Source: Sphingobacterium sp. BN32 (GTDB lineage Bacteria; Bacteroidota; Bacteroidia; Sphingobacteriales; Sphingobacteriaceae). From it: a DNA stretch of 64,000 nt. The translations under genes and the position numbers were made by a program. The notes beneath the pieces are model-generated. The model did not search any database. It saw nothing but the letters and a program-made list of their open reading frames with translations, and was not told where the DNA came from. Positions 45,054 through 55,466 of the stretch are shown here, piece after piece. Location of the stretch: positions 1,116,001 through 1,180,000 of the forward strand of contig NZ_CP129963.1 in NCBI RefSeq assembly GCF_030503615.1, given 5' to 3'. Position 1 is the stretch's first letter, and each line of letters begins with the position of its first letter.

Positions 45054-46013
45054 TTATCGATATATCCTTTTATTGTCAGCAATAATGATGAACTTATATT
45101 TCGGGAATTGCTTAGCCAATTTTCTACCTTCTTTAACGCCCAATACCATCATGGAGGTGGAAAGGCCGTTGGCAAACTCTGCCGATGGACCATAAACCGT
45201 CACACTTACGACTCCAGTCGCAGGATAACCCGTTTTGGGATCGATGATGTGGGAATATCGCACATCATCAAATTCTACATATTTCTCATAGCTACCCGAG
45301 GTGGCGACCGCATGTTCATGAAACTTTAGCACTTTAATCATCTTATGCGATCTGAAGGGATTCAATACGCCGATAGACCAAGCTTTGCCATTTACTTGTT
45401 GACCCCAAGAAGCTATATCGCCCGATGCATTGATCATGCCTGCTTGCACGCCTAGGTCTTGCATCAGCTGTCTACCTCGATCGGCTGCATAGCCTTTTCC
45501 GATAGAGCCAAAGCCAATTTTCATATTTGGTTTCTTAAGGAATATGGTTGAATGGACGCTGTCGATTTCGATATATTGATAGCCTACATGAGCAATGGAT
45601 TTTTGTATTTCAACTGCGCTTGGCTTTTCTTCCATACTGCCGTCAAATCGCCAAACTTTGTCAAGTGCTGCAATGCTGATGTCGAATGCGCCATCGCTTA
45701 TTTTCGAAAAATATAAGGCTCTTTGGGTCAGTTCTAACAGTTCCCGGTCCACTTGTACGGCTTTAATTCCAGCGTTCCGATTAACTTCAGCAATTTGCGT
45801 ATGCGAGCGCCATTCCGAAATCAAATTCTCAATGCGCTCGATCTCAGCGACGGCTTGATCAATGCGGCTATTTGCGATACTGCTGTCCTGATCGACCAGG
45901 GTTATCTCAAATTGGGAGCCCATCAAGGTCATCGCGCGACGAATCTGCACCTGTGCAAAGCTAATCGGTAGTCCGGTAACAATAAAAATAATGCATAATA
46001 GGGCTCGCTGCAT
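45054..46013 (-). CDS. apbE: FAD:protein FMN transferase ApbE
   Basis: 319 aa with a signal peptide (PISFAQ). ApbE signatures: MGSQFEITL near the start, GSIGKGYAADRGRQL, NASGDIASWG and SHIIDPKTGYP. It attaches FMN covalently to proteins outside the cytoplasm. It is 13 bp after the PepSY-reductase gene and likely flavinylates a partner in this iron-uptake unit. The usual DxxSGAT-type target motif is not clearly seen in the reductase; the closest is SGAIT. Confidence 0.92.
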   Translation of the reverse strand: MQRALLCIIFIVTGLPISFAQVQIRRAMTLMGSQFEITLVDQDSSIANSRIDQAVAEIERIENLISEWRSHTQIAEVNRNAGIKAVQVDRELLELTQRALYFSKISDGAFDISIAALDKVWRFDGSMEEKPSAVEIQKSIAHVGYQYIEIDSVHSTIFLKKPNMKIGFGSIGKGYAADRGRQLMQDLGVQAGMINASGDIASWGQQVNGKAWSIGVLNPFRSHKMIKVLKFHEHAVATSGSYEKYVEFDDVRYSHIIDPKTGYPATGVVSVTVYGPSAEFANGLSTSMMVLGVKEGRKLAKQFPKYKFIIIADNKRIYR

Positions 46014-46026
46014 GATCTAGCTCATA

Positions 46027-48228
46027 TTAATAACAGTCGTGAAGAATTTGTTTGCTGTCGTGATAGAACGTTAGGGGTTGACCATTTCTTTCTTTTACAA
46101 TGTGGTTTAAGACATTCTCTACATCGCGAAGCATTGCAAGGGATCCACAAATCATAATACAGCCATTATTGCGTAGAAGGTTTGCAAATCGTTCAGCATC
46201 CTTCTCAATTAATTCCATAACATATTGCCCAGGAATTTTGCGGGAGTAAGCGAATTGATAATCAATCAATTTCTTTTTCTGCATATTTGATTCTGCAAAC
46301 TTTTGATATTCCTTAACCCAATCGTTTTCATGACGAAAACCCCCGTATAGGTAGAGTGGGATTTGCCTATTGTTTTCATCAATCATCCCTAGAAACGGCG
46401 CAATACCGGTCCCGTTAAATATCATGGCTACCTCCTTAGCTTTCTTTGGAAAGTTAAAGTCCTTATTTGGCATCATACGCGCTTTAATAACCTGCTCTGA
46501 TTGCAGGTCATGTAGAAAACCCGAACCTAATCCGAACTCATGTTTCTTCACGATCAATTGCAGCAAATTATTGCATCGACCGATGGAATATAAACGCTCG
46601 CGCTGATCGTTCGCAGGATAGATGGCCAACAGGTCACCTGAACTAAAACTCACCCGAGAGAGAGGTCTCAAGGTGACGCGGAAGGTGCTATTATCTGGAG
46701 TAACAGCCGTTTTTTCAATCACTTTCCACTTATGCAATTTCTTCTGTTTCTCCGCATAGACCGAGGCTGCTGTCGCTAAGGCTAGCAATGATTTCTCACT
46801 ATAATTGTTGATCCAGATCAGAAAATCGTCTATGGAGCGATCATTAACAACATGGGCTGGGAGATAGGGACTTGCCCATTCCTGAACAGAAAGTGCTTTA
46901 TCGACTTCTAATGCAAATGCACAGAAGTCGGCATAGGCTTTAGATCCGAAACCTACGACGCTGTATTCTACCTGTTGTTTTTGTGGAAACTGCTGCAATA
47001 GCTCGAAAAATTTACCAGCGTTGGACGGAGGATCTCCAAGTCCATAGGTGGAAGTAAAAACGAGTAGCTGCCTAGCTTCGGGGTAAGTCTGGTATTGATT
47101 TAGACCCGTAATAAATGACTTCTCGCCGGCGGCAAGTAGTTGTTGGTGAACCTTATTCGCATAAAACAACGTGCTACCATTCTCCGATCCATATAGAACA
47201 ATAATCTGTGCCTGTTCCGCTTTATATTTGTTCTTGATCTTGGTTTTGCTTCTTTTTAGCGTGATGACAAAACCTGTATAGATAAAGGCCAGAATGTTGA
47301 TGGAGGCGATGCCTAATATAAATGCCCAAATCATGTTGGTTCTACCGGTATGCATATCGAGATTCCAGCTTTCCCATCCTTTTTGCTTCGGAAATAAGGT
47401 CTGCTCGGTAATAGCGCCACTGATTTGGTTGACACTGATGGATTGATCTTTCAACTTGATGATGAAAAACTCATCAGGATCGTCTGGAATAAATGGAAAG
47501 TCAATTTGTTCCACATCTTTCAACAATGTTTTTTGAAAGATTGGAAAATCTTTTGTTGCTACTATTTGTTCATCTTCCGTCTCTTCTATAGGTATATTTA
47601 CCTCTTGGTTTTCACCTTGGAAACTTGCTAATCGTAATAGAAATAGGCAAGTCCCTGTAAATGCAATCAGTAGAATGGGAATAAGCATCCAGCGTCCGGT
47701 GACAACATGGAAATACTGCGCAAAGAAGTCGTTTTGGATTTTTGCAAAAAAGTGAAGAATCCCTTTCTGGCGTTTAAGAATCAGCGCAATACCGCTGATG
47801 CTGATCAGGATCAATAGGAATGAAACAATGGCTACGATGGTACGTCCGGTTTCTTTAAGAAATAAGGAACGGTGTAGCGCAGTAGTCCATTGTATAAAAG
47901 CACTTTGCTGAACAATAGGGGCGATCTTCTCGCCACTATTGACATCGATATAGCCTTTTATCGATTCGCCATCCGCGTCGATAGCATCGATGCTGACGAA
48001 CCCTCGGTGGTCTACCGAGATGGAAATGATCTCCGGGTAAATCTCCTGCAGCGTTGGAATAACCTGCGCGAGATTTACCGTTTCAAAATTATCGACTTGG
48101 AGATCGGGAGTTTTTTCATATATGGCATTTACCGATAGGATAACTCCTGTAAGCGATAAAATAATCAGGAAAATTGAAGAAATAATCGCTAGGGCAAGAT
48201 GTGCATATCGCCAAAGGGATAATACCAT
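46027..48228 (-). CDS. PepSY-TM/flavodoxin/FNR-type reductase (XusC-like ferric reductase)
   Basis: The 733-aa protein has an N-terminal PepSY-TM part with four membrane helices (about 8-30, 130-152, 178-200, 305-330) with a periplasmic PepSY domain between them, then a flavodoxin domain (about 340-480; YGSENGSTLF, TSTYGLGDPPSNAGKF) and an FAD/NAD(P)H-binding reductase (about 500-733; ERLYSIGR, FNGTGIAPFLG, CGSLAMLRDV). It moves electrons from NAD(P)H through the inner membrane to reduce periplasmic iron-siderophores. Comparable PepSY genes go with XusA/XusB receptors in Bacteroides. Confidence 0.9.
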   Translation of the reverse strand: MVLSLWRYAHLALAIISSIFLIILSLTGVILSVNAIYEKTPDLQVDNFETVNLAQVIPTLQEIYPEIISISVDHRGFVSIDAIDADGESIKGYIDVNSGEKIAPIVQQSAFIQWTTALHRSLFLKETGRTIVAIVSFLLILISISGIALILKRQKGILHFFAKIQNDFFAQYFHVVTGRWMLIPILLIAFTGTCLFLLRLASFQGENQEVNIPIEETEDEQIVATKDFPIFQKTLLKDVEQIDFPFIPDDPDEFFIIKLKDQSISVNQISGAITEQTLFPKQKGWESWNLDMHTGRTNMIWAFILGIASINILAFIYTGFVITLKRSKTKIKNKYKAEQAQIIVLYGSENGSTLFYANKVHQQLLAAGEKSFITGLNQYQTYPEARQLLVFTSTYGLGDPPSNAGKFFELLQQFPQKQQVEYSVVGFGSKAYADFCAFALEVDKALSVQEWASPYLPAHVVNDRSIDDFLIWINNYSEKSLLALATAASVYAEKQKKLHKWKVIEKTAVTPDNSTFRVTLRPLSRVSFSSGDLLAIYPANDQRERLYSIGRCNNLLQLIVKKHEFGLGSGFLHDLQSEQVIKARMMPNKDFNFPKKAKEVAMIFNGTGIAPFLGMIDENNRQIPLYLYGGFRHENDWVKEYQKFAESNMQKKKLIDYQFAYSRKIPGQYVMELIEKDAERFANLLRNNGCIMICGSLAMLRDVENVLNHIVKERNGQPLTFYHDSKQILHDCY

Positions 48229-48237
48229 ATCAAATTA

Positions 48238-48723
48238 TTATTGAACTTTACTTAGTTTAACGAATCGTAAATAACCTGTTCCAGCTGCACGCTCAGTGAT
48301 ACCCTGCGTCGTTAAAGGGATTTCGATATCCTTTACATGGTACTTCTGTTCTTCTACAGCGGTTTCAAAGCGCAACTTATAACCTTTATTTAATTTGCTA
48401 TCCTCGATACTAATGGTTTTGATTGCTCTGTCACCACCACCGATAGAAGCACTCGTTACAGCACTTAATTTCTCTTTTGATTTTGTTTGAAACTTGTACC
48501 ATTCTTTTAACGTATTGTACCATTGCTTGTCAGGACCAAGTACAGCAAGTGTTTTCTCATAGCCACCGTTCGGGTTGATTAATGAGATAACAACATAGGC
48601 CGCTTCACCTTGGTAGCTGTTCATCTGCAACATACATTTGTATTTGCTCGATTGTGCTGAGGAAGTCCCCATGCCAAGCAGAACGAAGAATAGAACCGTA
48701 AATACTTTATATAGTTTATTCAT
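48238..48723 (-). CDS. DUF2271-type periplasmic protein
   Basis: The 161-aa secreted protein (signal TSSAQ) contains the segments CMLQMNSYQGEAAYV and PDKQWYNTLKEWY, typical of DUF2271 proteins, which commonly lie beside PepSY reductases and ApbE. Function unknown; probably part of periplasmic flavin or iron electron transfer. 9 bp before the reductase gene. Confidence 0.8.
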   Translation of the reverse strand: MNKLYKVFTVLFFVLLGMGTSSAQSSKYKCMLQMNSYQGEAAYVVISLINPNGGYEKTLAVLGPDKQWYNTLKEWYKFQTKSKEKLSAVTSASIGGGDRAIKTISIEDSKLNKGYKLRFETAVEEQKYHVKDIEIPLTTQGITERAAGTGYLRFVKLSKVQ

Positions 48724-48729
48724 TTTTTG

Positions 48730-50214
48730 TTATTTAAGAAGATCTAAAGCCGCGTTATTTTCTTTAATGAAGTCGTTTTCGCTTGCTAAGTCAAATGGCG
48801 TTTCATCAAACTCTGTTTTCAAGTCTTTCTTCGCACCAAGCTCTACAAGTTTCTTCAAGAATACATCATCTTTCGCGATCAAAGCTGCCTTGTGTAATGC
48901 CGTCATCCCGTCTTTATCTTGTGCATTGATATCCACGTTCAATTCTGCTGCTTTATTGATCAAGTCCATATTCTCTTTCGTAATCGCAATGTGGTATAGG
49001 GTACTGCCGTTTTCCTGTGGTTTAGCTACGTCTAGTCCCGCTGCTTTTAAGATTTGCAATTTCTCCGTAAAGGGGTCGGATTTCTGCGCTGCGGATGCAG
49101 GAGATGGACGGAACGAGTTAAACCAATGGAATGCCAGGTTGTTACCATCTTTATCCAATACATTAATGTCTGCTTTATTTTTCAATAAGGCTTGAACGAT
49201 TTCTGGCGCACCAGTTGTCACGGCCTTCGTTAATGCGGATTCACCTTTTTCGTTCCTCGCATTAATATCTTTTGTTTTTGATATTAATAATTCCACAGCA
49301 GCTAAATCACGGCCAGCAGCGGCACCCATTAACGGTGTATTTCCCTCTCTGTCTGCAATGTTAGGATCTACTCCTTTGGCTAAGAAATAGTTGATTACAG
49401 CCATGTCAGGGCGACGAACCAATGAGTTAAGAATCGTCGCACCGTCTTTATTCGTAGTTTTCGGATTCAGTTTTAAATCCTCTACTAAATATTGATACGT
49501 ATCTAGGCCGTTTGATTTTTGTCTGGATCCCATTGCAGCGAAGAATAACGCGTTGCCCGTAGGTTGTACGCCTTTTGCAATTAACTTCTGAATTAATGCT
49601 TTATTACCAAAGCGCGAAGCGTAATCTGTAGCAGTAGCACCATTAGCGTCCTTATCCTTAATTGACAGACCCTTTGTCGTTAAGTAATCAGCAATCTTTA
49701 AGTCCTCATCCATGGCGATAGCTAACAATAAGATATTTGCACCGTCATCATAGGTTTGTTTTGGATCGACACCAGCTTTAAATAGCGATTCGTAGATGGC
49801 GAAATTGGTTGTTCCAGAGCTAGCCGCAGATCCTGCAATAGAGGCACCGTGGCTATCCTGATACTTAACATCAGATCCTTTAGCAATTAGATAATCAACT
49901 AATTCAGCATTTCCGGAACCTACTGCCCAATGAAGATAACTTCTGCTATGGTGCGTTTTTTTATCGATGCCATTTCCTTCTTGTTCAATCATGTACTTTA
50001 ATACATCTGTGGATGCGCCGTTAACAATAGCAATAGATACAGGATCCCATGAACCCGCATTGGGTTGCGACGGGCTATTCCCTTTCTCAATCTCTGCTTT
50101 CACAGTATTAAGGTCAGGTTTTGTTTTCCAGAAATCATGATTTAATAGGCTGCTTTGTTGTGCACTTGCACAAAGTCCAAAAAATAGGAAGGCAGGTAAT
50201 AATAGCTTTTTCAT
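48730..50214 (-). CDS. Secreted ankyrin-repeat protein
   Basis: 494 aa with a signal peptide (LCASAQQ) followed by about 12 ankyrin repeats covering nearly the entire chain (e.g. [40 protein letters not shown]). It starts the minus-strand unit ankyrin, DUF2271, PepSY reductase, ApbE with 6-13 bp gaps. A periplasmic scaffold for the reductase components is the simplest idea; no catalytic domain is seen. Confidence 0.85.
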   Translation of the reverse strand: MKKLLLPAFLFFGLCASAQQSSLLNHDFWKTKPDLNTVKAEIEKGNSPSQPNAGSWDPVSIAIVNGASTDVLKYMIEQEGNGIDKKTHHSRSYLHWAVGSGNAELVDYLIAKGSDVKYQDSHGASIAGSAASSGTTNFAIYESLFKAGVDPKQTYDDGANILLLAIAMDEDLKIADYLTTKGLSIKDKDANGATATDYASRFGNKALIQKLIAKGVQPTGNALFFAAMGSRQKSNGLDTYQYLVEDLKLNPKTTNKDGATILNSLVRRPDMAVINYFLAKGVDPNIADREGNTPLMGAAAGRDLAAVELLISKTKDINARNEKGESALTKAVTTGAPEIVQALLKNKADINVLDKDGNNLAFHWFNSFRPSPASAAQKSDPFTEKLQILKAAGLDVAKPQENGSTLYHIAITKENMDLINKAAELNVDINAQDKDGMTALHKAALIAKDDVFLKKLVELGAKKDLKTEFDETPFDLASENDFIKENNAALDLLK

Positions 50215-50281
50215 TTTTGTTTTTTTTATCTGTCTACGCTTATTATTTCATAGTAAAGAATGGGAGTATCAACTCCGGGAG

Positions 50282-50338
50282 CAAATCTAGTAAATTTTAA
50301 GTACTTTAATTAGATTAAATCTAAATTAATTACTTTTG
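50282..50338. promoter_or_regulatory. Divergent promoters with shared palindrome (site D)
   Basis: Two -7 boxes face outward: minus TAGATTTG at 50282-50289 for the ankyrin/PepSY unit and plus TACTTTTG at 50331-50338 for the AraC gene. Between them, 50310-50324 reads TTAGATT-A-AATCTAA, a perfect 7-1-7 palindrome of the same type as the other Fur-like boxes. One bound repressor would cover the -33 region of both promoters. Confidence 0.55.
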
Positions 50339-50371
50339 TTGATATTAATTGATTGAATTTTTTTAGTTCTT

Positions 50372-51382
50372 ATGCACCTCTATTCTAGAATTCCAGAACT
50401 CGACTCTGTAACCTACGATTTGGAAATTCCTGATGGATTTTGTCAAAACGCTAAAATACAGCATGAGAATATTGCTTTCGAACGCTTTCATGTGGCGTCC
50501 ATACATTTAAAACAGCTATATTCATCAGGTTTCTTCCTCGAAGAATGTAAACTTAAAACCACGCAGATCCTTTCGGAAGAATTTTCAGCGACCGGCGATC
50601 ATGTCCGTTTTTTCTTTTATTTAAATGGGAAGACATCAGTGCAAAATGGCGCTGGACTGCAAAATTACGCACACCGGATAGGGATGTTGCTCCATAACTA
50701 TTTAAACGAGCAAGGCGGAGGAGGAAAGATAAATATTGAGCCAGATAATGAATTGAACTACATTGTTCTGAAGATGTCCCGCGAATACTATCTCAAGCTA
50801 ACAGAAGGGGAGACTTGGTTAAGAAACGATAGATTTCACCAATATGTAGAATCCGGAGTTCCGGAAAACCGTCCCAACGAGTCGTTTATGCTGGACTTAC
50901 AGATGCTGAAGGTGATCGAAGAAATCTTTCATGGCCCCGAACGCTTTCCCTATAACACCTACATGTATATCGCGATAAAGTTGAAGGAGTTGCTTTTTTT
51001 AGTGCATCAAAGTCGTAATTACGCGCAAATCAATCAGATCGACGCACCGTTTCGGGAGACACTGTTAAAGATAAAGTCTTATTTGGAAGCGAATCTAGAA
51101 AGACCACCAAATGCGCATGAACTAGCTTTTCATTTTCGGTACAACGAAAAGAACCTGAAAAGAGATTTCAAGAACTTGTTCGGTACGTCAATTTATGCAT
51201 ATATTGTGAAGTGCAGAATGGAGCTTGCCCGTAGTTTACTCGGAAATAATTATAACGTCAATGAGCTGTCAACGCGACTGGGCTATCGAAGTGTATCGCA
51301 CTTTATCAAGGTGTTTAAGCAGCATTTCGGATATACACCGAACGAACTGATGAAGCGGGAAAACTGGAATAGCCCGCACTAG
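50372..51382 (+). CDS. AraC-family regulator within the Xus-like cluster
   Basis: The 336-aa protein has an N-terminal sensing domain and a C-terminal AraC domain (about 240-330; NAHELAFHFRYNEKNLKRDF and VNELSTRLGYRSVSHF). It lies between the ankyrin/PepSY unit and the receptor unit, so it is the best candidate activator of the receptor at 55208. A Fur-like palindrome precedes it, so it is itself likely iron-repressed. Confidence 0.86.
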   Translation: MHLYSRIPELDSVTYDLEIPDGFCQNAKIQHENIAFERFHVASIHLKQLYSSGFFLEECKLKTTQILSEEFSATGDHVRFFFYLNGKTSVQNGAGLQNYAHRIGMLLHNYLNEQGGGGKINIEPDNELNYIVLKMSREYYLKLTEGETWLRNDRFHQYVESGVPENRPNESFMLDLQMLKVIEEIFHGPERFPYNTYMYIAIKLKELLFLVHQSRNYAQINQIDAPFRETLLKIKSYLEANLERPPNAHELAFHFRYNEKNLKRDFKNLFGTSIYAYIVKCRMELARSLLGNNYNVNELSTRLGYRSVSHFIKVFKQHFGYTPNELMKRENWNSPH

Positions 51383-51408
51383 CGCTTCCATGTTATGCTG
51401 TGATAGAA

Positions 51409-51432
51409 AGAACGCAGGCCGAAGCCCGCGTT
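51409..51432. terminator. Hairpin between convergent AraC and DUF4374 genes
   Basis: GAACGC-A-GGC, loop CGAA, GCC-C-GCGTTC: 9 base pairs with one internal mismatch. No clear T-tract; it may end transcription from both sides or protect 3' ends. Confidence 0.5.
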
Positions 51433-51463
51433 CCGAGGGTATATGGATAGAATGGTTAATACC

Positions 51464-52768
51464 TTATTTGCTTAGTTTTCCGATCGCAGTAATTTCGCTT
51501 GCTTCGACTTCTAATCCTTTGCTGGCTGTACCGCTTGCTGCATCGATAATATAAATCGCCGGGTTTTTGCCCGTTTCTGTTACGGGTATATAAAGTTTTC
51601 CATCCTCCGCGATTGCTAAACCAAATGTTGGATTAGCATTGAAATCTGGAAGCCCCTTCACCCATTGGAAAGTTTTGGTAACAGCGTTTAAAATGGCGAT
51701 GTCATTGGGTTGTGCTGGTCCCTTTTGCGTGGTAGTGCCCGGACGTACATATGTTAATGCAAAATAGTCACCATCAATATGATACACTCTTTGGAATTTT
51801 ATTTTCGGATCAGCAGAACCTGCCGCCGTTACGGCGCTTTCTAGGTTCCAATAATAAGATTTATCAAATGTTTTGCTTCCGGCATTGATACGGATAACCC
51901 CGGCAGGTTTTGTTGATCGAGAGTCGTTCGCAGGCGAAAAAACATAAACATTATTTTTGCCATCCTGAGCAATAGAAGAATAATATTGCGATCGAAAGCG
52001 ACCAGACGCATATCCAATACGATCATCTCCGTAGATATGCTTTATATTCAGATCCTTATCATACGAAGCAATCCACACCGAATCGGGGTAATTGGACTGC
52101 CCAGTCGAAGCACCGCCGCCCCCTGTATTTGAATTAATAACAGAAGGTACTAATGCCGTTAAGAACTCTTTCGGTCCAAACGGTACTACGCCGGATAGCG
52201 TCGCATATTCTCCGTTGCCGGTCAGATTCGTCGTGTTCTTTGTGATCGTAGTAACGGCATTGCCGTTTGCGGGATCGATGAAATTGAAAGTCGAATAAAT
52301 GTTCTTGGTATCATCCGCTACTTTGACGCCACCTACGATGGATAGCACTTTGTCTTGGAAAGGACCATAGGTAGTAAATCTTGATTTTATTTGGAACTCA
52401 CTTCCGCTCTTTACAATTTTTCCATCGGGACCTAGCGCAACGCCAATCCCAATGCCTGGATCACCTTTTTGGTATTTTAAGCCGATAGCAACTTTAGGAG
52501 TAGGGAATACCCAAGCCGTATAAGCATCAGCCTCCAAACCTTTCCCCTTGATAGTGGTTGTGCCTTTCGTTACATCGGGAACCGCAAGTAGATAAGATGC
52601 CTCACCTTGTGTTGCAGCGATAAAGAATTCAACTTTCTCGGACTCACGTGGCTGGTCCTTAGGTACTTCTTCATCAGAACAGCTTGCGAAGCTTGTTCCG
52701 ATGGCTAATGCGCAGATGGCAAAAAATAATCTGCTATTTGTTTGTTTCTTAAATTGAGTTTGGAACAT
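51464..52768 (-). CDS. DUF4374 surface lipoprotein (XusB-like siderophore binder)
   Basis: The 434-aa lipoprotein (SFASC, Cys 30) has a repetitive beta-structure in the mature part that fits a beta-propeller. The DUF4374 marks include the ATQGEASYLL start and the late DIAILNAVTKTFQWV and LAIAEDGKLYIPV segments. From established knowledge, the Bacteroides Xus system pairs a TonB receptor with such a lipoprotein, which binds ferric siderophores at the surface. It is 25 bp after the receptor gene, same strand. Confidence 0.82.
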   Translation of the reverse strand: MFQTQFKKQTNSRLFFAICALAIGTSFASCSDEEVPKDQPRESEKVEFFIAATQGEASYLLAVPDVTKGTTTIKGKGLEADAYTAWVFPTPKVAIGLKYQKGDPGIGIGVALGPDGKIVKSGSEFQIKSRFTTYGPFQDKVLSIVGGVKVADDTKNIYSTFNFIDPANGNAVTTITKNTTNLTGNGEYATLSGVVPFGPKEFLTALVPSVINSNTGGGGASTGQSNYPDSVWIASYDKDLNIKHIYGDDRIGYASGRFRSQYYSSIAQDGKNNVYVFSPANDSRSTKPAGVIRINAGSKTFDKSYYWNLESAVTAAGSADPKIKFQRVYHIDGDYFALTYVRPGTTTQKGPAQPNDIAILNAVTKTFQWVKGLPDFNANPTFGLAIAEDGKLYIPVTETGKNPAIYIIDAASGTASKGLEVEASEITAIGKLSK

Positions 52769-52793
52769 AATGATATGATTGTTGTTGAAAAAA

Positions 52794-55208
52794 TTACATG
52801 ATAAAATAGCGTAGCTTGACGTTGAAGCTTCTTCCTGGCTTTTGTAAGCTATAATTATCGTATAGGCGTTGGTCGGTAATATTTCGTCCTTCTAAGCTGA
52901 TATTGTAGCGTCCTGATTTCATCGCGTAGGAGGCAATGATATCATGAGACAAGGTCTTCTCGATGCTGCTTTTCTCGCCTGATTCGCCTAAACTAGGCCA
53001 ACGTAAAAAAAAGGAATGCACATATTGCAAGTGATACCCCAGTGTGAATAGATTGGCCTTTCCACCTAAGTGCGGAATGCGTATTTCCGCTTCGCCATTG
53101 GCGTAGAAGTAAGGCTGGTTTGGCATACGATCGTTATAGGTTTGCGACAATTGCGCATTCTCATATTTATCGTATTTTTCTTTGTTGATTAAGCTTTGAT
53201 AAGTGAGCGTTCCGCCCGCACTGAAGAAACGCTTGTAGTAATAGCGTCCTTCAAAATTTACGCCTATGTTTCGCACCCTTCCATGGTTAACACTGCTGGC
53301 CTCGCCGGTACGAGGAACGATTTGTCGCTGAATAAAATCGGTAACATTCCGGTACAAGCCGCTGGCATCAAAATAGACAGCATGGTTTTTTGCAAAATCC
53401 TTCTGATAAGATACACCAAGATTGAAATTCTCACTTACTTCGGGTCGTAGCGAGGCGTTGGCACGTTCAAGCACAGCATCGCCCATGAGTTCCATAGCAG
53501 AGGGCATACGCAATGCTTTTTCAACCGAAAACTTGTATTGGAAGTCATTCTGTAAATAGCTGCTCGCTAAGCCATAGCCAAAAGCGTCAGATTTTGCTGT
53601 CATCCGTTTGTATGTTGGGAAAGACTCACTCTCGCCAACATTGACCATGCCTGTTGTACTTTGTATAAAATGCTTTCCGAAGACAGTACTAACCCACTTT
53701 TTATTGTAGTTGTACTTATAGGATACACCGACGACATTTTTATAGTTGCTTGAATTGTCCTTAGGCAAGGTGAACTGATCTTTGATGATGTTCTTATCCG
53801 CATTTTTACGTCTATAAGTAGACCAATTATCGTTCAATGCAAAGCTATGTTGTTCGTTGATTTTGTAAATTAAATTCAGTGAGGAGTTGGCATTATTGTT
53901 ATAAAATTCCGCCATCGAGTTGACGCCTTCACCGACCGTCTTTTTTTGGACGAAATGGCCATACCAATTGTACTCACGCGTTGCAGTATCCGTATTTTGG
54001 TTATAATTACGATTATAGTTTCCGGTCAGCGTAATATCAAAACCTGTAGTTAATAGGTTTTTTTTCGTATAAATCAGTGAGGGCATGACGGTTGTTCCCT
54101 TTCTGGACTTTTCACCGTAGACAATCTTCATGATATTGGAATTTTGGATATCAGAATAATCCTTTCCCAAAGTAATTCCGACAAGGAATTGGTCCGCCCA
54201 TTTTTTATTTACAAACCCAGTTTTTAGCACTGCGGTTTCGTTATGGTAGTTGTTATGGAAAGCTTTAGTCCACACACTGTCCTTGGAAATAATGCTGGTT
54301 TCGAAATCACGCACTTGCGTATAGACAGGATAGTTGTTATCTGAATAGTTTTGGAAAGCATTTAATAAAATCGTAAATCCAGACCTTGTCGTATGCCCTA
54401 AATTGATGTTAGTCTTATGTGTATTAAATGATCCGTATGCGTAAGATACCTCAGCGTAGGATTTGTTGTTTTTGTTACTGATGATATTGATTGCGCCACC
54501 TAATGCGTCGGCACCCAATTCGATAGGTACTACGCCGTTGTAAATTTCTATTCGCTCCGCGAGATTGATGGGGATGTTGTTTAATTGAAAAGCAGATCCC
54601 ATACCCTCCACTGGAACACCGTCGATAAAAATTTTAACATGGCGTCCGGAAAAGCCATTCAGACTGATGGAACTGCGTGAACCGAGACCTCCATTCTGCC
54701 TAACTTTTATTCCCGACGCTCGATTTAATACGTCAGTTAATTCGACTGGGCTGTTATGGAATTTCTTAGCATCTAAAACTGCGACATTGAACGGGCTTTC
54801 TTTAACGTTTTTTATCGCCGATTTGCCCTCAACGACAACCTCCGCAATTTTCGTCTGTTCATGTGCCTCCAAATAGATGGGTGCTTGTTCGTTATTGCCA
54901 CTCTTCAAATGTATCGTTCTTTTGATCGGTTTATAACCTGTTAATGAAATCTGAAGGGTCTGCTGTCCTGATTTGCATTTTAGCGTATAAAAGCCTTGTT
55001 GGTCGGTTGTGGTCGATTGCTTGCTGCCTCGGATAATAACCAAGGCATTTTCTATTGCATTGTGCTCCTTGTCGAACACCTGCCCGCTAACACTTATTGC
55101 TGTTGACTGGCTTCTGTCTTGCCCCCATACACTGTTGGAAGCGCAAAGTGATATGAATAAAAGAATAATATAGATTCGGCCGCATGTTTTTACCCAATGT
55201 TTATGCAT
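52794..55208 (-). CDS. TonB-dependent receptor with carboxypeptidase-like N-domain (XusA-like)
   Basis: The 804-aa receptor has a signal peptide (NSVWGQ), a CarboxypepD_reg-like domain (about 33-115), a plug (KNVKESPFNVAVLD, VELTDVLNRASGIKVRQ) and a barrel of about 550 residues. It lacks the SusC-type long plug and is of the siderophore type. Followed at 25 bp by the DUF4374 lipoprotein. It probably imports a xenosiderophore. A Fur-like box and -7 box lie 9-44 bp upstream of the start. Confidence 0.9.
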   Translation of the reverse strand: MHKHWVKTCGRIYIILLFISLCASNSVWGQDRSQSTAISVSGQVFDKEHNAIENALVIIRGSKQSTTTDQQGFYTLKCKSGQQTLQISLTGYKPIKRTIHLKSGNNEQAPIYLEAHEQTKIAEVVVEGKSAIKNVKESPFNVAVLDAKKFHNSPVELTDVLNRASGIKVRQNGGLGSRSSISLNGFSGRHVKIFIDGVPVEGMGSAFQLNNIPINLAERIEIYNGVVPIELGADALGGAINIISNKNNKSYAEVSYAYGSFNTHKTNINLGHTTRSGFTILLNAFQNYSDNNYPVYTQVRDFETSIISKDSVWTKAFHNNYHNETAVLKTGFVNKKWADQFLVGITLGKDYSDIQNSNIMKIVYGEKSRKGTTVMPSLIYTKKNLLTTGFDITLTGNYNRNYNQNTDTATREYNWYGHFVQKKTVGEGVNSMAEFYNNNANSSLNLIYKINEQHSFALNDNWSTYRRKNADKNIIKDQFTLPKDNSSNYKNVVGVSYKYNYNKKWVSTVFGKHFIQSTTGMVNVGESESFPTYKRMTAKSDAFGYGLASSYLQNDFQYKFSVEKALRMPSAMELMGDAVLERANASLRPEVSENFNLGVSYQKDFAKNHAVYFDASGLYRNVTDFIQRQIVPRTGEASSVNHGRVRNIGVNFEGRYYYKRFFSAGGTLTYQSLINKEKYDKYENAQLSQTYNDRMPNQPYFYANGEAEIRIPHLGGKANLFTLGYHLQYVHSFFLRWPSLGESGEKSSIEKTLSHDIIASYAMKSGRYNISLEGRNITDQRLYDNYSLQKPGRSFNVKLRYFIM

Positions 55209-55216
55209 TTACTTTC

Positions 55217-55310
55217 TTATTTAGATTAATTATAAATAATATCTCAAAGATATATTTTAAACTATTAGTGTATTATCGATTTTAGGGGTAGATTTTAGCG
55301 AAAATGGGGT
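55217..55310 (-). promoter_or_regulatory. Promoter/regulatory region of the XusA-like receptor (site B)
   Basis: Fur-like box at 55217-55239 (TTATTTA, core GATTAATTA, TAAATAA). -7 box TATCTTTG (minus) at 55245-55252. Upstream, GGGGT occurs at 55285-55289 and again at 55306-55310, exactly 21 bp apart, each preceded by a CG and an A/T run. The paired motif is weaker than at the other promoters but in a comparable position. The IS element begins about 95 bp beyond these repeats. Confidence 0.5.
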
Positions 55311-55466
55311 GCGTTCTACAAAACTAATAAAGCCGATGTTATCTACTTTTTAATAACTCGAATTTTGAGGTAATTTTAAAAGTAGGATTATATTCGAATT
55401 AATATGTAACCCTCCCGAAAAGTCGGACTGTTTGAAATGCGAAAATTCGTAACTTAGAACAGTACA

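Noticed and set aside
48638..49195. Plus-strand ORF of 185 aa
   Set aside because: Antisense to DUF2271 and ankyrin genes; low-complexity Ser/Phe composition.
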